Shown: positions 55,348 to 64,000 of the stretch, piece by piece
Numbering within the stretch: the first letter of the stretch is position 1
Layout: the number at the start of each line of letters is the position of its first letter
Source: an uncultured Paracoccaceae bacterium
GTDB taxonomy: Bacteria; Pseudomonadota; Alphaproteobacteria; Rhodobacterales; Rhodobacteraceae
Length of the DNA: 64,000 nt
NCBI GenBank assembly: GCA_938028765.1
Contig: CALIZF010000001.1
Span: 1-64,000 of the forward strand
Reading direction: 5' to 3'
Made by a program: the position numbers and the translations under genes
The notes under the pieces: model-generated
Told to the model about the DNA's origin: nothing
Databases searched by the model: none
Seen by the model: the letters and a program-made list of their open reading frames with translations, nothing else

Positions 55348-55702
55348 ATGGCCAACCGGAACCACCGGGACTTCTGCGAACGGATCGCACGGATCCTGCG
55401 GATGCGCGCCCAGGGTTACGGCTTCGAGACGGCGGGCACGCCCGGGCGGTCCTGCCATGTGCGGCGCCAGCGCCGGCGGGTGCCGGTGATCGCGCCGTCG
55501 CGGGTCGTCATCGCCGGGGTCGTGTTCCTGAAGGCGATGCTGCACGCGGGCCTCAGGGCGCGGGCCTCGGGGCGCGAGCCTCAGGGCGCGGGTTGCGGCC
55601 CTCCGGGCCGGCAGCGCGCCCGACCGCGCCGGGGCGCTGCTGATGCATCCAGACCCGGCGACCCTCTGGGTGGCCGGCCTGCCGGTGCGGGTAAAGCCCT
55701 GA
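55348..55702 (+). pseudogene. small basic Rhodobacterales-type protein, frameshifted by a 14-bp repeat expansion
   Basis: Frame 1 starts at ATG 55348 with 'MANRNHRDFCERIARILR', 'YGFETAGTPGRS', a basic 'RRQRRR' stretch and a hydrophobic helix 'VIAGVVFLKAMLHAGLRA'. The frame is then lost. The natural C-terminus 'RAGALLMHPDPATLWVAG' ending at TGA 55700-55702 is in the +1 frame. Between them lie three copies of a 14-bp unit (55548-55589). With a single copy the frame would be continuous: '...LHAGLRARVAALRAG...'. The gene is otherwise clean, so the break looks recent or reversible. A membrane-anchored protein of unknown function. Confidence 0.75.
55548..55589 (+). repeat. 14-bp tandem repeat, three copies, inside a coding region
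   Basis: Units at 55548-55561, 55562-55575 and 55576-55589, consensus GGGCCTCAGGGCGC with one mismatch in each of copies 2 and 3. Because 14 is not a multiple of three, each gain or loss of a unit changes the reading frame; one or four copies keep the surrounding gene in frame, three do not. Confidence 0.85.
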
Positions 55703-55733
55703 CGGCGCAGCCGGCCGGAACGGAAAAGGCCGC

Positions 55734-55760
55734 GCCGGTGCGTCCCGGTCGCGGCCTCTT
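55734..55760. terminator. bidirectional intrinsic terminator
   Basis: Stem AGGCCGCG / CGCGGCCT with flanking AAAA on the left and CTT on the right, and an inner CCGG/CCGG pairing. It lies between the convergent small broken gene and the DUF1127 gene, the right place to end both transcripts. Confidence 0.6.
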
Positions 55761-55802
55761 GTGGTTCCGTCTGCCCGTCTGCGGGCAGCAACCCCGTGCG
55801 CG

Positions 55803-56012
55803 TCAGCGCCGGGCGATGATCTGGTCGATGTCGGCGCGGCAGAGACCGATGTCGTCAAGTTCGCGGTCCGAAAGTCTCGCCAGCGCGTTGCGCGTCACGC
55901 GCGCATCGTTCCAGGCGGCGACAGCGGCGACGATGCCGGCGAAGAACCGCGCGACCCGGCCCCCGTTCAGGGCGACCGAGCCGGCCGAACGGGTGTTGTC
56001 GAGGGCGGCCAT
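55803..56012 (-). CDS. DUF1127 small protein
   Basis: A 69-residue protein with the DUF1127 C-terminal motif 'RNALARLSDRELDDIGLCRADI' (in part) after a hydrophobic/Ala-rich N-terminal half. DUF1127 proteins are small, basic and often stress-induced; in alphaproteobacteria some bind RNA. GAAGGA precedes the ATG at 56012. Confidence 0.88.
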   Translation of the reverse strand: MAALDNTRSAGSVALNGGRVARFFAGIVAAVAAWNDARVTRNALARLSDRELDDIGLCRADIDQIIARR

Positions 56013-56349
56013 GATGCTTGTCCTTCACACACTGCTTGAATGGCGGGCGTTGTGCCCGTCGACAAAGCATCTAGTGATGCTGCAGACGCGAAGCAAGGAT
56101 CGGGGGGGCATGCCGGGCTTGCGCCCGGCGCATGCCTGGGGTTTGCCGATTCGGCACCGGCGATCAACAGCTTGGATCCCGCCAGCATGCCGTTTCCGAG
56201 CCTCGGGGCGTCGTTTCCGCATTGCAGCGTGAACGCCCCGCTGGCGGCTGTTCGCTTTTCGTGCTAGCCCTGCGCAAAACTGCCGTTGCCGGCGCGCAAC
56301 GGGCAAGGGACAGCAGGATCCGCGCGGCACGGATCCGGGGGCAGGGCCG
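56013..56349. other. intergenic region between DUF1127 and ruvC
   Basis: About 340 bases between divergent genes. Holds the DUF1127 promoter described separately and, near 56265-56280, TTTTCGTGCTAGCCC, which could supply a ruvC promoter -10. No gene or repeat recognised in the rest. Confidence 0.4.
56068..56096 (-). promoter_or_regulatory. candidate promoter for DUF1127
   Basis: On the reverse strand: -35 TTGCTT (56091-56096), 17-bp spacer, -10 TAGATG (56068-56073). The implied leader is about 50 bases. Prediction only. Confidence 0.45.
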
Positions 56350-56856
56350 ATGCGGGTGCTGGGAATCGATCCGGGGCTTCGGACGCTTGGCTGGGGGGTG
56401 ATCGACGTGGGCGGCACGCGGATCGCGCATGTCGCCAACGGCCTGTGCCGCACCGGCGAGGGCGACCTTGCGCCGCGCCTTGCCGACCTCTATGCGCAGC
56501 TGACCGCCGTCGTCGCGCGCCATGAGCCCGACCATGCGGCGGTCGAGCACACCTTCGTCAACAAGGACGCCGCCGGCACGCTGAAACTGGGCCAGGCGCG
56601 GGCGATCGCGCTGCTTGTCCCGGCGCTCGCGGGCCTGCCGGTTGGCGAGTATGCACCAAACGCGGTCAAGAAGGCGGTGGTGGGCGTCGGCCATGCGGCC
56701 AAGGTGCAGGTGGACCACATGGTGCGCCTGCAGCTGCCGGGTGTGGCGATCGCGGGGCCGGATGCGGCCGATGCGCTGGCCATAGCGATCTGCCATGCCC
56801 ATCACCTGCAATCGGCGGGCCGGCTGGCCGCGGCGGTGGCGCGGGCGGCGTCGTGA
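56350..56856 (+). CDS. ruvC: crossover junction endodeoxyribonuclease RuvC
   Basis: Holliday-junction resolvase, 168 residues. Acidic catalytic residues are in '[15 protein letters not shown]' (D7), '[12 protein letters not shown]' (Glu) and the C-terminal '[17 protein letters not shown]' Asp pair. First gene of ruvCAB; GTG of ruvA overlaps its stop. Confidence 0.96.
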   Translation: MRVLGIDPGLRTLGWGVIDVGGTRIAHVANGLCRTGEGDLAPRLADLYAQLTAVVARHEPDHAAVEHTFVNKDAAGTLKLGQARAIALLVPALAGLPVGEYAPNAVKKAVVGVGHAAKVQVDHMVRLQLPGVAIAGPDAADALAIAICHAHHLQSAGRLAAAVARAAS

Positions 56857-57518
56857 TCGGGCGGCTGTCCGGGCGGCTCGACTGGAAGGGGGCCGATCAG
56901 GTGCTGATCGATGCAGGCGGCGTCGGCTACCTTGTTACCGTGTCGGACCGGACGCTGGCGGGCCTGCCGCCGGAAGGTGCGGATTGCGTTCTGTGGACCG
57001 ACCTTCTGGTGCGCGAGGATCTGCTGCAGCTGTTCGGGTTCGCAACGCTGATCGAGCGGGAATGGCACCGCGCGCTGATGACGGTGCAGGGGGTGGGGGC
57101 GAAGGCGTCGCTCGCCATCCTCGGCACGCTCGGGGCCGAGGGGGTGGCGCGCGCGGTCGTTCTCGGCGACGCGCGGTCGATCCAGGCGGCACCGGGCGTG
57201 GGGCCCAAGATCGCGCAGCGCGTGGTGCTGGAGCTGAAGGCAAAGGCGCCCGCGCTGATGGCGGCCGGCGGGGCAGCGGCGGCGGCCGCACCGCCCCCGC
57301 AACCCGCCCGCCGCGGTCGGGCTGCATCGCCGCCCGCGCCGCCACCCGCGCAACTGCCCGCCGCCGCCGCCACGGCCGAGGCGCTGTCAGCGCTCGTGAA
57401 CCTCGGCTACGGCCAGGGCGAGGCGGCCGCGGCGGTCGCCGAGGCCGCGGGTGCCACGCCCGAGGCCGCCATGCCCGAGCTGATCCGCGCCGCGCTGAAG
57501 CGGCTGGCGCCAAAATGA
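56853..57518 (+). CDS. ruvA: Holliday junction branch migration protein RuvA
   Basis: Tetrameric junction-binding subunit of the RuvAB motor, 221 residues. OB domain '[21 protein letters not shown]' (in part), helix-hairpin-helix '[20 protein letters not shown]' and '[20 protein letters not shown]', then an unusually long Ala/Pro linker and the C-terminal RuvB-binding domain '[20 protein letters not shown]'. GTG start overlaps ruvC; its stop overlaps ruvB (ATGA). Confidence 0.95.
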   Translation: MIGRLSGRLDWKGADQVLIDAGGVGYLVTVSDRTLAGLPPEGADCVLWTDLLVREDLLQLFGFATLIEREWHRALMTVQGVGAKASLAILGTLGAEGVARAVVLGDARSIQAAPGVGPKIAQRVVLELKAKAPALMAAGGAAAAAAPPPQPARRGRAASPPAPPPAQLPAAAATAEALSALVNLGYGQGEAAAAVAEAAGATPEAAMPELIRAALKRLAPK

Positions 57519-58534
57519 CCGACCCGATCCTGTCCCCCGCCGCGCAGGAGGCCGACCCCGACCGCGCCCTGCGGCCGCAGAGCCTCGACGACTTCGTGGG
57601 CCAGGCCGAGGCGCGGGCGAACCTGCGCGTCTTCGTCGAAAGCGCGCGCCGGCGGGGCGAGGCGATGGACCACACGCTGTTCCACGGCCCGCCCGGTCTG
57701 GGCAAGACGACGCTGGCGCAGATCGTCGCGCGCGAACTGGGGGTGGGGTTCCGCATGACCTCGGGCCCGGTCCTGGCCAAGGCGGGGGATCTGGCCGCGA
57801 TCCTGACGAACCTCGAGGCGCGCGACGTGCTGTTCATCGACGAGATCCACCGGCTGTCGCCGGTGGTCGAGGAGGTGCTCTATCCCGCGCTGGAGGATTT
57901 CGCGCTGGACCTCGTGATCGGCGAGGGGCCGGCGGCGCGGACGGTGCGGATCGACCTGCAACCCTTCACGCTGGTCGGGGCGACGACGCGGCTCGGCCTG
58001 CTGACCACGCCGCTGCGGGACCGCTTCGGCATTCCGGTGCGGCTGGAGTTCTACACCGTGCCCGAGCTCGAGCACATCGTGGCCCGCGGCGCACGGCTGA
58101 TGGGCGTGGCGGCGGAGCCCGAGGGCGTGCACGAGATCGCGCGCCGCGCCCGGGGAACGCCGCGGATTGCGGGGCGGCTGCTGCGGCGGGTGGCGGATTT
58201 CGCCCTGGTCGAGGGCGGCGGCCGGATCACGCGGGCGCTGGCCGACGGCGCGCTGACCCGGCTGGGGGTGGACGACCTCGGCCTCGACGCCGGCGACCGG
58301 CGGTATCTGTCGCTGCTCGCCGACCACTACGGCGGCGGCCCCGTGGGGGTCGAGACGATCGCCGCCGCCCTCAGCGAGGCGCGGGACGCGATCGAGGAGG
58401 TGATCGAGCCCTACCTTTTGCAGCAGGGCTTGGTCGCGCGAACCCCGCGCGGCCGGATGCTGGCCGCGCGCGCCTGGCGGCACCTCGGGCTCGACCCGCC
58501 GCGCGGGCCGGGGCAGGCGGACCTGTTCGGATAG
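57515..58534 (+). CDS. ruvB: Holliday junction branch migration DNA helicase RuvB
   Basis: AAA+ motor driving branch migration, 339 residues. '[19 protein letters not shown]', Walker A '[13 protein letters not shown]', Walker B '[16 protein letters not shown]', sensor '[19 protein letters not shown]', and C-terminal winged helix '[14 protein letters not shown]'. ATG overlaps the ruvA stop, so ruvCAB is one translationally coupled unit. Confidence 0.97.
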   Translation: MTDPILSPAAQEADPDRALRPQSLDDFVGQAEARANLRVFVESARRRGEAMDHTLFHGPPGLGKTTLAQIVARELGVGFRMTSGPVLAKAGDLAAILTNLEARDVLFIDEIHRLSPVVEEVLYPALEDFALDLVIGEGPAARTVRIDLQPFTLVGATTRLGLLTTPLRDRFGIPVRLEFYTVPELEHIVARGARLMGVAAEPEGVHEIARRARGTPRIAGRLLRRVADFALVEGGGRITRALADGALTRLGVDDLGLDAGDRRYLSLLADHYGGGPVGVETIAAALSEARDAIEEVIEPYLLQQGLVARTPRGRMLAARAWRHLGLDPPRGPGQADLFG

Positions 58535-58675
58535 GCATCGCCAGCGGCGGCCGATGCGCGGTGCCCATCTGCCGGCCGCACCGTTGTCCCGGCTCGCGGA
58601 ATTGCGTCGCGGGGCCATGACGGCGCCGGTGCGAGGGGCTAGACTGCCTGCAACAGGATCTGACCGGAGCTGCCA

Positions 58676-59434
58676 ATGTCCGCGCTGCCGACCCACCGTG
58701 CCCTGCGCCTCGGTGTCAACATCGATCATGTGGCCACTCTGCGCAACGCACGCGGCACCCCCTGGCCCGACCCCGCACGCGCCGCCCGCATCGCAGCCGA
58801 CGCGGGCGCGGACGGCATCACCGCGCATCTGCGCGAGGACCGCCGCCACATCCGCGACGACGACATCCCGGCGATCATGGCGGCCACCGGCCTGCCCCTG
58901 AACTTCGAGATGGCGGCAACAGACGAGATGCAGGCGATCGCGCTGCGCCACCGGCCGCATGCCGTCTGCATCGTCCCCGAACGGCGGGAAGAGCGGACGA
59001 CCGAGGGCGGCCTTGACGTGGCCGGGGATGAGAACCGGCTGGGCGACTTCATCGCGCCCCTGCGCGCGGCGGGCATCCGGGTATCGCTGTTCATCGGCCA
59101 CGATCCCCGGCAGATCGAGGCAGCCGCGCGGATCGGCGCGGCGGTGGTCGAACTGCACACCGGCGCCTACTGCGACCTCGATACGGAAGGGCGGACGGCG
59201 GAACGGGATGCGGAACTCTTGAACCTGATCCGCGGGGCGGCGCTGGCCGGCGAACTCGGGCTCGAGGTCCACGCCGGCCACGGCCTGACCTTCGGCAACG
59301 TCGGTCCGGTGGCGGCGATCCCCGAGGTGCGCGAGTTGAACATCGGCCATTTCCTGGTGGCCGAGGCCGTGTTCATGGGCCTCGGCCCCGCGGTGGCCGA
59401 GATGCGCCGACTGATGGACGCAGCGCGCGCCTGA
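58676..59434 (+). CDS. pdxJ: pyridoxine 5'-phosphate synthase
   Basis: Forms the pyridoxine ring from 1-deoxyxylulose 5-phosphate and 3-amino-2-oxopropyl phosphate. 252-residue TIM barrel with '[19 protein letters not shown]', '[14 protein letters not shown]', '[19 protein letters not shown]' (in part), 'ELHTGAYC' and '[13 protein letters not shown]'. In Rhodobacterales pdxJ usually lies between relA/DUF2062 and acpS-lepB; here the relA part is more than 50 kb away. Confidence 0.96.
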   Translation: MSALPTHRALRLGVNIDHVATLRNARGTPWPDPARAARIAADAGADGITAHLREDRRHIRDDDIPAIMAATGLPLNFEMAATDEMQAIALRHRPHAVCIVPERREERTTEGGLDVAGDENRLGDFIAPLRAAGIRVSLFIGHDPRQIEAAARIGAAVVELHTGAYCDLDTEGRTAERDAELLNLIRGAALAGELGLEVHAGHGLTFGNVGPVAAIPEVRELNIGHFLVAEAVFMGLGPAVAEMRRLMDAARA

Positions 59435-59457
59435 CGGGGGCCCGGGGGAGGGCGGCC

Positions 59458-60366
59458 ATGGACCGCGGACCGACCATGCCCGACCCGGCCGCAGACCTGC
59501 CGATGCGGCTGGCGATCTGCATCGTGCATGGCGCACGCCCGGGCGGAGAATGGATCGTGCGGCTTCAGCTGGGCAAGATCGCCGAGACGCTGGGGGGCGA
59601 TTTCCGCGTGCTGTCCGCAGCGCCGCGGGCGACCGACCGGATGCTGGCGATCCTGCGCCGGCGGCCCTGGGTCGAGATTGCCGACCTGCCCGAACCCGGC
59701 GTGCGCGGCAGCGCCGAACATGCCTGGTATCTTGACCGCCTGGTGGCCGAGGCCGACCGGCAGGGCTTCACCCATTTCGCAACCCTCGACGTCGATTCCT
59801 TCCCGGTCCGGCCTGGCTGGGCCGAGGATCTGGCCGCGCAGCTGCATCCCCGCCGTCCCTTCGCGGCGGTGCAGCGGCTCGAGAACGGCGAGCGGAACCT
59901 GCCGCACCCCAGCGGCCTTTTGTGCCGGATGGACTTCTGGCGCGCCGCGCGCCCGACCTTCCTGCCCACGCGGCGCGACTATTTCCTGCGCCGGCCGGGA
60001 TTCTTCCTGCGCCATGGGGAGCGGCGCGACACCGGGATCGGCTATGCGATGGCTGTCCGGCGGCAGGGGGGCGACTGGTTGCGCCTGCCGCGGTCGAACC
60101 GGCGCGACGACCACCGGGTGATGGCGGGGGTCTACGGCGGCATGTTCTTCCACCTCGGGTCCATGAGTCGCGAGCCGCTGTTTGAATGCGACTGGTGGGA
60201 CACGCGCGAGGGGCGGTTCTTGTGGGCGACGCGGCACCTCGGCGTCTTCCGCGGCCGGCGGCGGGCCTTCGCCCGCGCGATCGTCGCACGGAACCGCGCG
60301 GCGCGGGCGCGGATCGTCGGGGCCCTGCGCGCCGACGCAGACGCCTATCTGGCGGGCCTCGCATGA
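59458..60366 (+). CDS. glycosyltransferase-like protein of unknown specificity
   Basis: A 302-residue protein not assigned to a known family. It has the look of a GT-A glycosyltransferase: '[19 protein letters not shown]', an acidic motif '[15 protein letters not shown]' (DxD-like), '[11 protein letters not shown]' and '[17 protein letters not shown]'. Strongly Arg/Trp-rich in the C-terminal third. Start ATG 59458 or 59476. It sits between pdxJ and acpS, overlapping the acpS start by four bases, an insertion not found in the standard pdxJ-acpS order. Role unknown. Confidence 0.65.
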   Translation: MDRGPTMPDPAADLPMRLAICIVHGARPGGEWIVRLQLGKIAETLGGDFRVLSAAPRATDRMLAILRRRPWVEIADLPEPGVRGSAEHAWYLDRLVAEADRQGFTHFATLDVDSFPVRPGWAEDLAAQLHPRRPFAAVQRLENGERNLPHPSGLLCRMDFWRAARPTFLPTRRDYFLRRPGFFLRHGERRDTGIGYAMAVRRQGGDWLRLPRSNRRDDHRVMAGVYGGMFFHLGSMSREPLFECDWWDTREGRFLWATRHLGVFRGRRRAFARAIVARNRAARARIVGALRADADAYLAGLA

Positions 60367-60794
60367 CTCCGCCGGACCGGTCCGCCCGCATCCTCGGGAT
60401 CGGCACCGACCTTGCGAATATCGCGCGCATCGCGGCGACGCTGGCGCGGTTCGGCGACCGGTTCCGCAACCGGGTGTTCACGCCGCTCGAACAGGCGAAG
60501 GCGGAACGGCGCAAGGACGTGGCGGGCACCTATGCCAAGCGCTGGGCCGCGAAGGAAGCGTGTTCCAAGGCGCTCGGCACCGGTCTGCGCATGGGCATCG
60601 CCTGGCGCGACATGGAGGTGGTCAACCTGCGGTCGGGCCAACCCGCGATGCGGCTCACCGGTTGGGCCGCCGAACGCCTGGCCGCGCTGACGCCGCCGGG
60701 CCATGCGGCCGTGATCCACGTCAGCCTGACCGACGATCACCCCTGGGCGCAGGCCTTTGTAGTGATCGAGGCCCGGCCCCTGCCCCCGCCATGA
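60363..60794 (+). CDS. acpS: holo-[acyl-carrier-protein] synthase
   Basis: Transfers 4'-phosphopantetheine from CoA to apo-ACP. In 143 residues: '[18 protein letters not shown]' with the metal-binding Asp, '[14 protein letters not shown]', '[18 protein letters not shown]' with the catalytic Glu, and '[16 protein letters not shown]'. The ATG overlaps the preceding stop (ATGA). Confidence 0.95.
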   Translation: MTPPDRSARILGIGTDLANIARIAATLARFGDRFRNRVFTPLEQAKAERRKDVAGTYAKRWAAKEACSKALGTGLRMGIAWRDMEVVNLRSGQPAMRLTGWAAERLAALTPPGHAAVIHVSLTDDHPWAQAFVVIEARPLPPP

Positions 60795-60873
60795 CCCCGC
60801 GCCGTCCGTGTCACGCGGACGTTGCAGGGCGGGGCGAGGCTCTGCCGATGCCGCCCGATCCCGAACGCCGCCC

Positions 60874-61554
60874 ATGAGCCCGGCCGCCGCCGAGATGCTG
60901 ACGGTCCACGGCCCCCTCGCGATCGGGCTCTGGGTGGCGTTCGGCTGCGCGGCGGTGCCGGTTCCGGTCTGGCCGCTTCTGATCCTGGCCGGCGCGCTGG
61001 CCGAGGCGGGGGCCGTCGCCGGCGGGCCGGTCGTGGCGGCGGCGCTGACCGGCGCGCTGGCGGGTGATGCGGCAGGCTACCTGATCGGCCGGGGCGGGGG
61101 CGGCCTGCGGGCGCGGCTGGCGGCGCGGCCGCGGATCGCGCCAGTGGTGGCGGCCGCCGAGGGGCGGCTGGCTGCGAATGCCTTCGGCGCGGTATTCGTC
61201 ACCCGCTGGCTGGTGGCGCCGCTGGGGCCCTACGTCAACATCGCGGCCGGAATGGCGCGCGTGCCGGTCTGGCGGGTGCTGCCGCCGGCGGTTCTGGGGC
61301 GGGCGCTCTGGATCGTCGGCTATTTCGCGCTCGGCTGGGCCTTCGCGGATGCGCTGGAAACGCTGGGGGCCACGATCGGCGAGATCACGCGGTGGGTGGC
61401 GGCGCTGGCGGCGGCGGGCATGGCGCTGTGGCTCATGCGGGCGCGCCGGCGGGTGCGGCGTCAGCGCAGCGCAGCGGTTTCGGCCGACATCCAGGCGCGG
61501 AACGCAGCCAGCGGCGGCCAGTCCGCGCGCGCCTCGGGCCAGACCAGCCAGTAG
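60874..61554 (+). CDS. DedA/VTT-domain membrane protein
   Basis: A 226-residue membrane protein of the DedA (SNARE-associated/VTT) family, now linked to lipid scrambling or flipping. About five helices, with '[17 protein letters not shown]', '[14 protein letters not shown]', '[21 protein letters not shown]' (in part) and '[18 protein letters not shown]'. The last 30 residues are polar and basic and overlap antisense the end of the LysR gene by 94 bases; the family normally ends near the last helix, so this tail may be a read-on after loss of an earlier stop. Confidence 0.82.
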   Translation: MSPAAAEMLTVHGPLAIGLWVAFGCAAVPVPVWPLLILAGALAEAGAVAGGPVVAAALTGALAGDAAGYLIGRGGGGLRARLAARPRIAPVVAAAEGRLAANAFGAVFVTRWLVAPLGPYVNIAAGMARVPVWRVLPPAVLGRALWIVGYFALGWAFADALETLGATIGEITRWVAALAAAGMALWLMRARRRVRRQRSAAVSADIQARNAASGGQSARASGQTSQ

Positions 61555-62357
61555 GACCCGCCACCTTCGACCGGACCGCCAAGGACGGGGGCGAGGCGAC
61601 CGGCGGCGATCTCGCCGTCGGCGAGGTATTCGGGCAGAAGCGCCACGCCAAGGCCCGCGACGGCCGCCTGCGCAAGGGGCGCGAACTGGTCGAACAGCAT
61701 CCCCCTCGGGGCGACGGCGGGGGCGCCGCGGGCGGCAAACCAGGCCGCCCAGGCGGTGGGGCGCGTCTCGATCTGCAGAAGCGGCAGGGCGGCAAGGTCG
61801 GCGGGCGCCGCGACGGGATTGGCCGCAAGGAAGGCCGGCGCGGTGCAGGCGATCAGCCGTTCGGCGAAGAGGTGCAGATGCCCCGCGCCGCGCCAGTCGT
61901 CGGTGCCGAAGTGGATCGCGGCGTCGAAGGGCTCGGCGTCGAAGTTGAACCGCTTGAGGCGGGTTGCGAGGTTCACCGTGACGCCGGGGTTCGCGCCGAG
62001 GAACCGCGGCAGGCGGGGGGCCAGCCAGCTCGCCCCGAAGGCCGGCAACACCGCAAGGCTGAGGGTGCCGCCGCCGGGGTTCGCGGCGAATTCCATCGAC
62101 GCCCGCTCGATGAGGTCGAGCGCACGGGTGACGTCGCGGCCGTATGCGCGGGCGGCGGGGGTGGGCACCAGCCGGCCCTTCTGGCGCTCGAACAGCGGCC
62201 GACCGAGCTGCCCTTCCAGCGTTGCGACCAGCCGGCTGACCGCGCCCTGGGTCAGTGCAAGGTCGCGCGCCGCCGCGGCGGTCGATCCCGTGCGCAGCAC
62301 CGCCTCGAACGCGGCAAGAAGCGAGACCGAGGGCATGAAGCGGCGCGGACGGGGCAT
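61461..62357 (-). CDS. LysR-family transcriptional regulator
   Basis: 298 residues. N-terminal winged helix '[40 protein letters not shown]' (split here: '[13 protein letters not shown]', '[16 protein letters not shown]'), then an effector domain ('[19 protein letters not shown]', '[11 protein letters not shown]'). Divergent from gcdH across 96 bases, the classical arrangement for a LysR regulator of its neighbour, as seen in Rhodobacterales gcdH loci. ATG 62357 is preferred; ATG 62375 adds six residues. Confidence 0.88.
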   Translation of the reverse strand: MPRPRRFMPSVSLLAAFEAVLRTGSTAAAARDLALTQGAVSRLVATLEGQLGRPLFERQKGRLVPTPAARAYGRDVTRALDLIERASMEFAANPGGGTLSLAVLPAFGASWLAPRLPRFLGANPGVTVNLATRLKRFNFDAEPFDAAIHFGTDDWRGAGHLHLFAERLIACTAPAFLAANPVAAPADLAALPLLQIETRPTAWAAWFAARGAPAVAPRGMLFDQFAPLAQAAVAGLGVALLPEYLADGEIAAGRLAPVLGGPVEGGGSYWLVWPEARADWPPLAAFRAWMSAETAALR

Positions 62358-62453
62358 GGTATGCCTATAACGCATGGTCGCGCGCGAATCGAGCGTTTCC
62401 CCGCGCTCGGCAAGGCGCGTAAATGGCATCGACCGAACCCGAGGGAGGCCGCC

Positions 62454-63689
62454 ATGCCCGACACTGCGCAGACCCACAGCCCGACACTGAAGGCCAAGGA
62501 CGCGCCCGACCTGGGCCGCTTCGACTGGGCCGACCCCTTCCGCCTCGACGAGCAGCTGACCGAGGACGAGCGGATGATCCGCGACAGCGCCCGCGCCTAT
62601 GCGGCCGAAAGGCTGATGCCCCGCGTCACCGCCGCCTACCGCGACGAGGCGACCGACCCCGCGATCTTCCGCGAGATGGGCGAGATGGGCCTTCTCGGGG
62701 TGACGATCCCCGAGGACTACGGCGGCCTCGGCGGATCCTATGTCGCCTACGGCTTGGTCGCGCGCGAGGTGGAGCGGGTCGATTCGGGCTACCGCTCGAT
62801 GATGTCGGTGCAGTCGAGCCTCGTGATGTATCCGATCTACGCCTACGGGACCGAGGAGCAGCGGCGGAAATACCTGCCCGGCCTCGCCTCGGGCGCGCTG
62901 ATCGGCTGCTTCGGCCTGACCGAACCCGATGCGGGGTCCGACCCCGCGGGGATGAAGACGGTCGCGCGGAAGGCGGACGGCGGCTATGTGCTGTCGGGGT
63001 CCAAGATGTGGATCTCGAACAGCCCGATCGCGGATGTCTTCGTGGTCTGGGCGAAGTCCGAGGCGCACGGGGGCAGGATCCGCGGCTTCGTGCTGGAAAA
63101 GGGCATGGCGGGACTGTCGGCGCCGAAGATCGGGGGCAAGCTGTCCCTGCGCGCCTCGGTTACCGGCGAGATCGTGATGAAGGACGTGGCCGTGGGCGAG
63201 GACGCGCTGCTGCCGCATGTCGAGGGGCTGAAGGGCCCCTTCGGTTGCCTCAACCGGGCGCGCTACGGCATTTCCTGGGGCGTGATGGGGGCGGCCGAGT
63301 TCTGCCTGCACGCCGCGCGGCAATACGGGCTCGACCGGCGGCAGTTCGGCAAGCCGCTGGCGCAGACCCAGCTTTACCAGAAGAAGCTGGCCGACATGAT
63401 GACCGACATCGCGCTTGGCCTGCAAGGTTCGCTGCGCGTCGGGCGGCTCTTGGACGCGGCGAACGCGGCGCCCGAGATGATCTCGATCGTCAAGCGCAAC
63501 AACTGCGGCAAGGCGCTGGACATCGCGCGGATGGCCCGAGACATGCACGGCGGCAACGGGATCCAGGAGGATTATCACGTCATGCGCGTGTCCCAGAACC
63601 TCGAGACGGTGAACACCTACGAGGGCACGCATGATGTGCACGCGCTGATCCTCGGGCGGGCGGTGACGGGGCTTCAGGCGTTCTTCTGA
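62454..63689 (+). CDS. gcdH: glutaryl-CoA dehydrogenase
   Basis: FAD enzyme oxidising and decarboxylating glutaryl-CoA to crotonyl-CoA in lysine/tryptophan and aromatic breakdown. 411 residues with '[22 protein letters not shown]' (in part), '[19 protein letters not shown]', '[18 protein letters not shown]', and the catalytic Glu in '[21 protein letters not shown]' (in part). '[19 protein letters not shown]' is typical of GcdH rather than of other acyl-CoA dehydrogenases. GAGGGAGG precedes the ATG at 62454. Confidence 0.95.
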   Translation: MPDTAQTHSPTLKAKDAPDLGRFDWADPFRLDEQLTEDERMIRDSARAYAAERLMPRVTAAYRDEATDPAIFREMGEMGLLGVTIPEDYGGLGGSYVAYGLVAREVERVDSGYRSMMSVQSSLVMYPIYAYGTEEQRRKYLPGLASGALIGCFGLTEPDAGSDPAGMKTVARKADGGYVLSGSKMWISNSPIADVFVVWAKSEAHGGRIRGFVLEKGMAGLSAPKIGGKLSLRASVTGEIVMKDVAVGEDALLPHVEGLKGPFGCLNRARYGISWGVMGAAEFCLHAARQYGLDRRQFGKPLAQTQLYQKKLADMMTDIALGLQGSLRVGRLLDAANAAPEMISIVKRNNCGKALDIARMARDMHGGNGIQEDYHVMRVSQNLETVNTYEGTHDVHALILGRAVTGLQAFF

Positions 63690-63853
63690 CCGCGCGGCGG
63701 CCTGCGCAGTGCCTGTGCCCCGGCGGGGCGGGCGCGGCGCGCGGCCTTCGGGTGTCCCTGCGGGTGTCACCTCGTCCCGGGGGCGGACCGCTATCGTGGC
63801 ACCGGACGGGGCGGGCGGCGCGTGGTCGTCCCCCGGCGCCCCCCGTAATGCCG

Positions 63854-63883
63854 GGTCGTCCCCGGTCGTCCCTAGTCGTCCAG
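63854..63883. repeat. 10-bp tandem repeat overlapping a stop codon
   Basis: GGTCGTCCCC, GGTCGTCCCT, AGTCGTCCAG in direct succession. The third unit contains, on the reverse strand, the stop and last two codons (GAC GAC TAG region) of the thiamine-diphosphate enzyme. Confidence 0.5.
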
Positions 63884-64000
63884 CGTCGCGCGGGGCGTCA
63901 GCGCGCGGGGGTCGAGCTTCAGATGCAGGATTGCGGGCGCCCCGGCGGCGCGCGCTGCGGCGAAAGCGTCCGGGAAGGCTGCGTCGTCCGCGACCGTCGC
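63872..64000 (-). CDS. thiamine-diphosphate enzyme (acetolactate synthase-like), C-terminal fragment
   Basis: The reverse frame is open from the right edge to TAG at 63872-63874. The 42 residues, 'DAAFPDAFAAARAAGAPAIL' then 'HLKLDPRALTPRATL', match the C-terminus of acetolactate synthase large-subunit-like enzymes (family pattern 'FxxAFxxAxxSGxPAxLHLKxDPxAxTPxxTL'). The rest lies outside the window, so its substrate (acetolactate or another TPP reaction) is open. Convergent with gcdH. Confidence 0.7.
   Translation of the reverse strand, partial: ATVADDAAFPDAFAAARAAGAPAILHLKLDPRALTPRATLDD

Overview
The window is very GC-rich alphaproteobacterial DNA. It most likely comes from the Rhodobacterales (Rhodobacter/Paracoccus-type). 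The basis is gene content and order: NYN-folK-rpoZ-relA, lepB-rnc-era, DUF2927, DUF484-xerC, a phosphatidylcholine synthase, a CckA-type hybrid kinase with a CtrA box, a DksA with a one-cysteine zinc-finger region, and Hint-domain proteins. Genus cannot be fixed from the sequence alone. No tRNA, rRNA or cas gene was recognised.

Layout. 1-1250: the 3' end of an IS256-type transposase, then about 1 kb with no convincing gene. 1.25-12.2 kb: housekeeping genes (DUF3429, ispH, NYN, folK, rpoZ, a frameshifted relA/spoT, two tandem DUF2062 membrane proteins, mnmH, DUF1491, era-rnc-lepB). 12.5-23.4 kb: VWA protein, a 54-residue membrane protein, DUF2927 lipoprotein, xth, a dksA / FAH-type hydratase / FAD monooxygenase operon, MoxR ATPase, two tandem Hint proteins and an RsmB-type rRNA methyltransferase. 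23.4-36.2 kb: cckA behind a perfect TTAA-N7-TTAA CtrA box, truA, the ycjX/ycjF pair, ileS, DUF3253, and a reverse operon fsa-DUF484-xerC-pcs. 36.26-36.41 kb: three regularly spaced, CRISPR-like repeats in front of priA.

38.7-49.6 kb: the most distinctive region, a reverse-strand amide-utilisation locus. From its promoter side it reads amiC (cytoplasmic amide sensor), amiR (ANTAR antiterminator), a roughly 220-nt leader full of hairpins, a Tat-exported binding protein, two permeases and two ATPases of the urea/amide ABC family, amiE (aliphatic amidase with its full catalytic set), a CbbQ/NorQ-type AAA+ ATPase and a VWA partner. It resembles the Pseudomonas amiEBCRS system, but an ABC importer takes the place of the AmiS channel and an AAA+/VWA pair occupies the AmiB position.

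49.9-64 kb: a YeeE/YedE sulfur transporter, an MFS transporter, msrA and a geranylgeranyl-reductase-family flavoprotein, prmA, a small gene frameshifted by expansion of a 14-bp tandem repeat, a DUF1127 protein, ruvCAB, pdxJ / glycosyltransferase-like / acpS, a DedA-type protein, a LysR regulator divergent from glutaryl-CoA dehydrogenase, and the C-terminus of a thiamine-diphosphate enzyme running off the right edge. Two genes are broken in the given sequence: relA/spoT by a one-base loss, and the small gene at 55.3 kb by repeat expansion.
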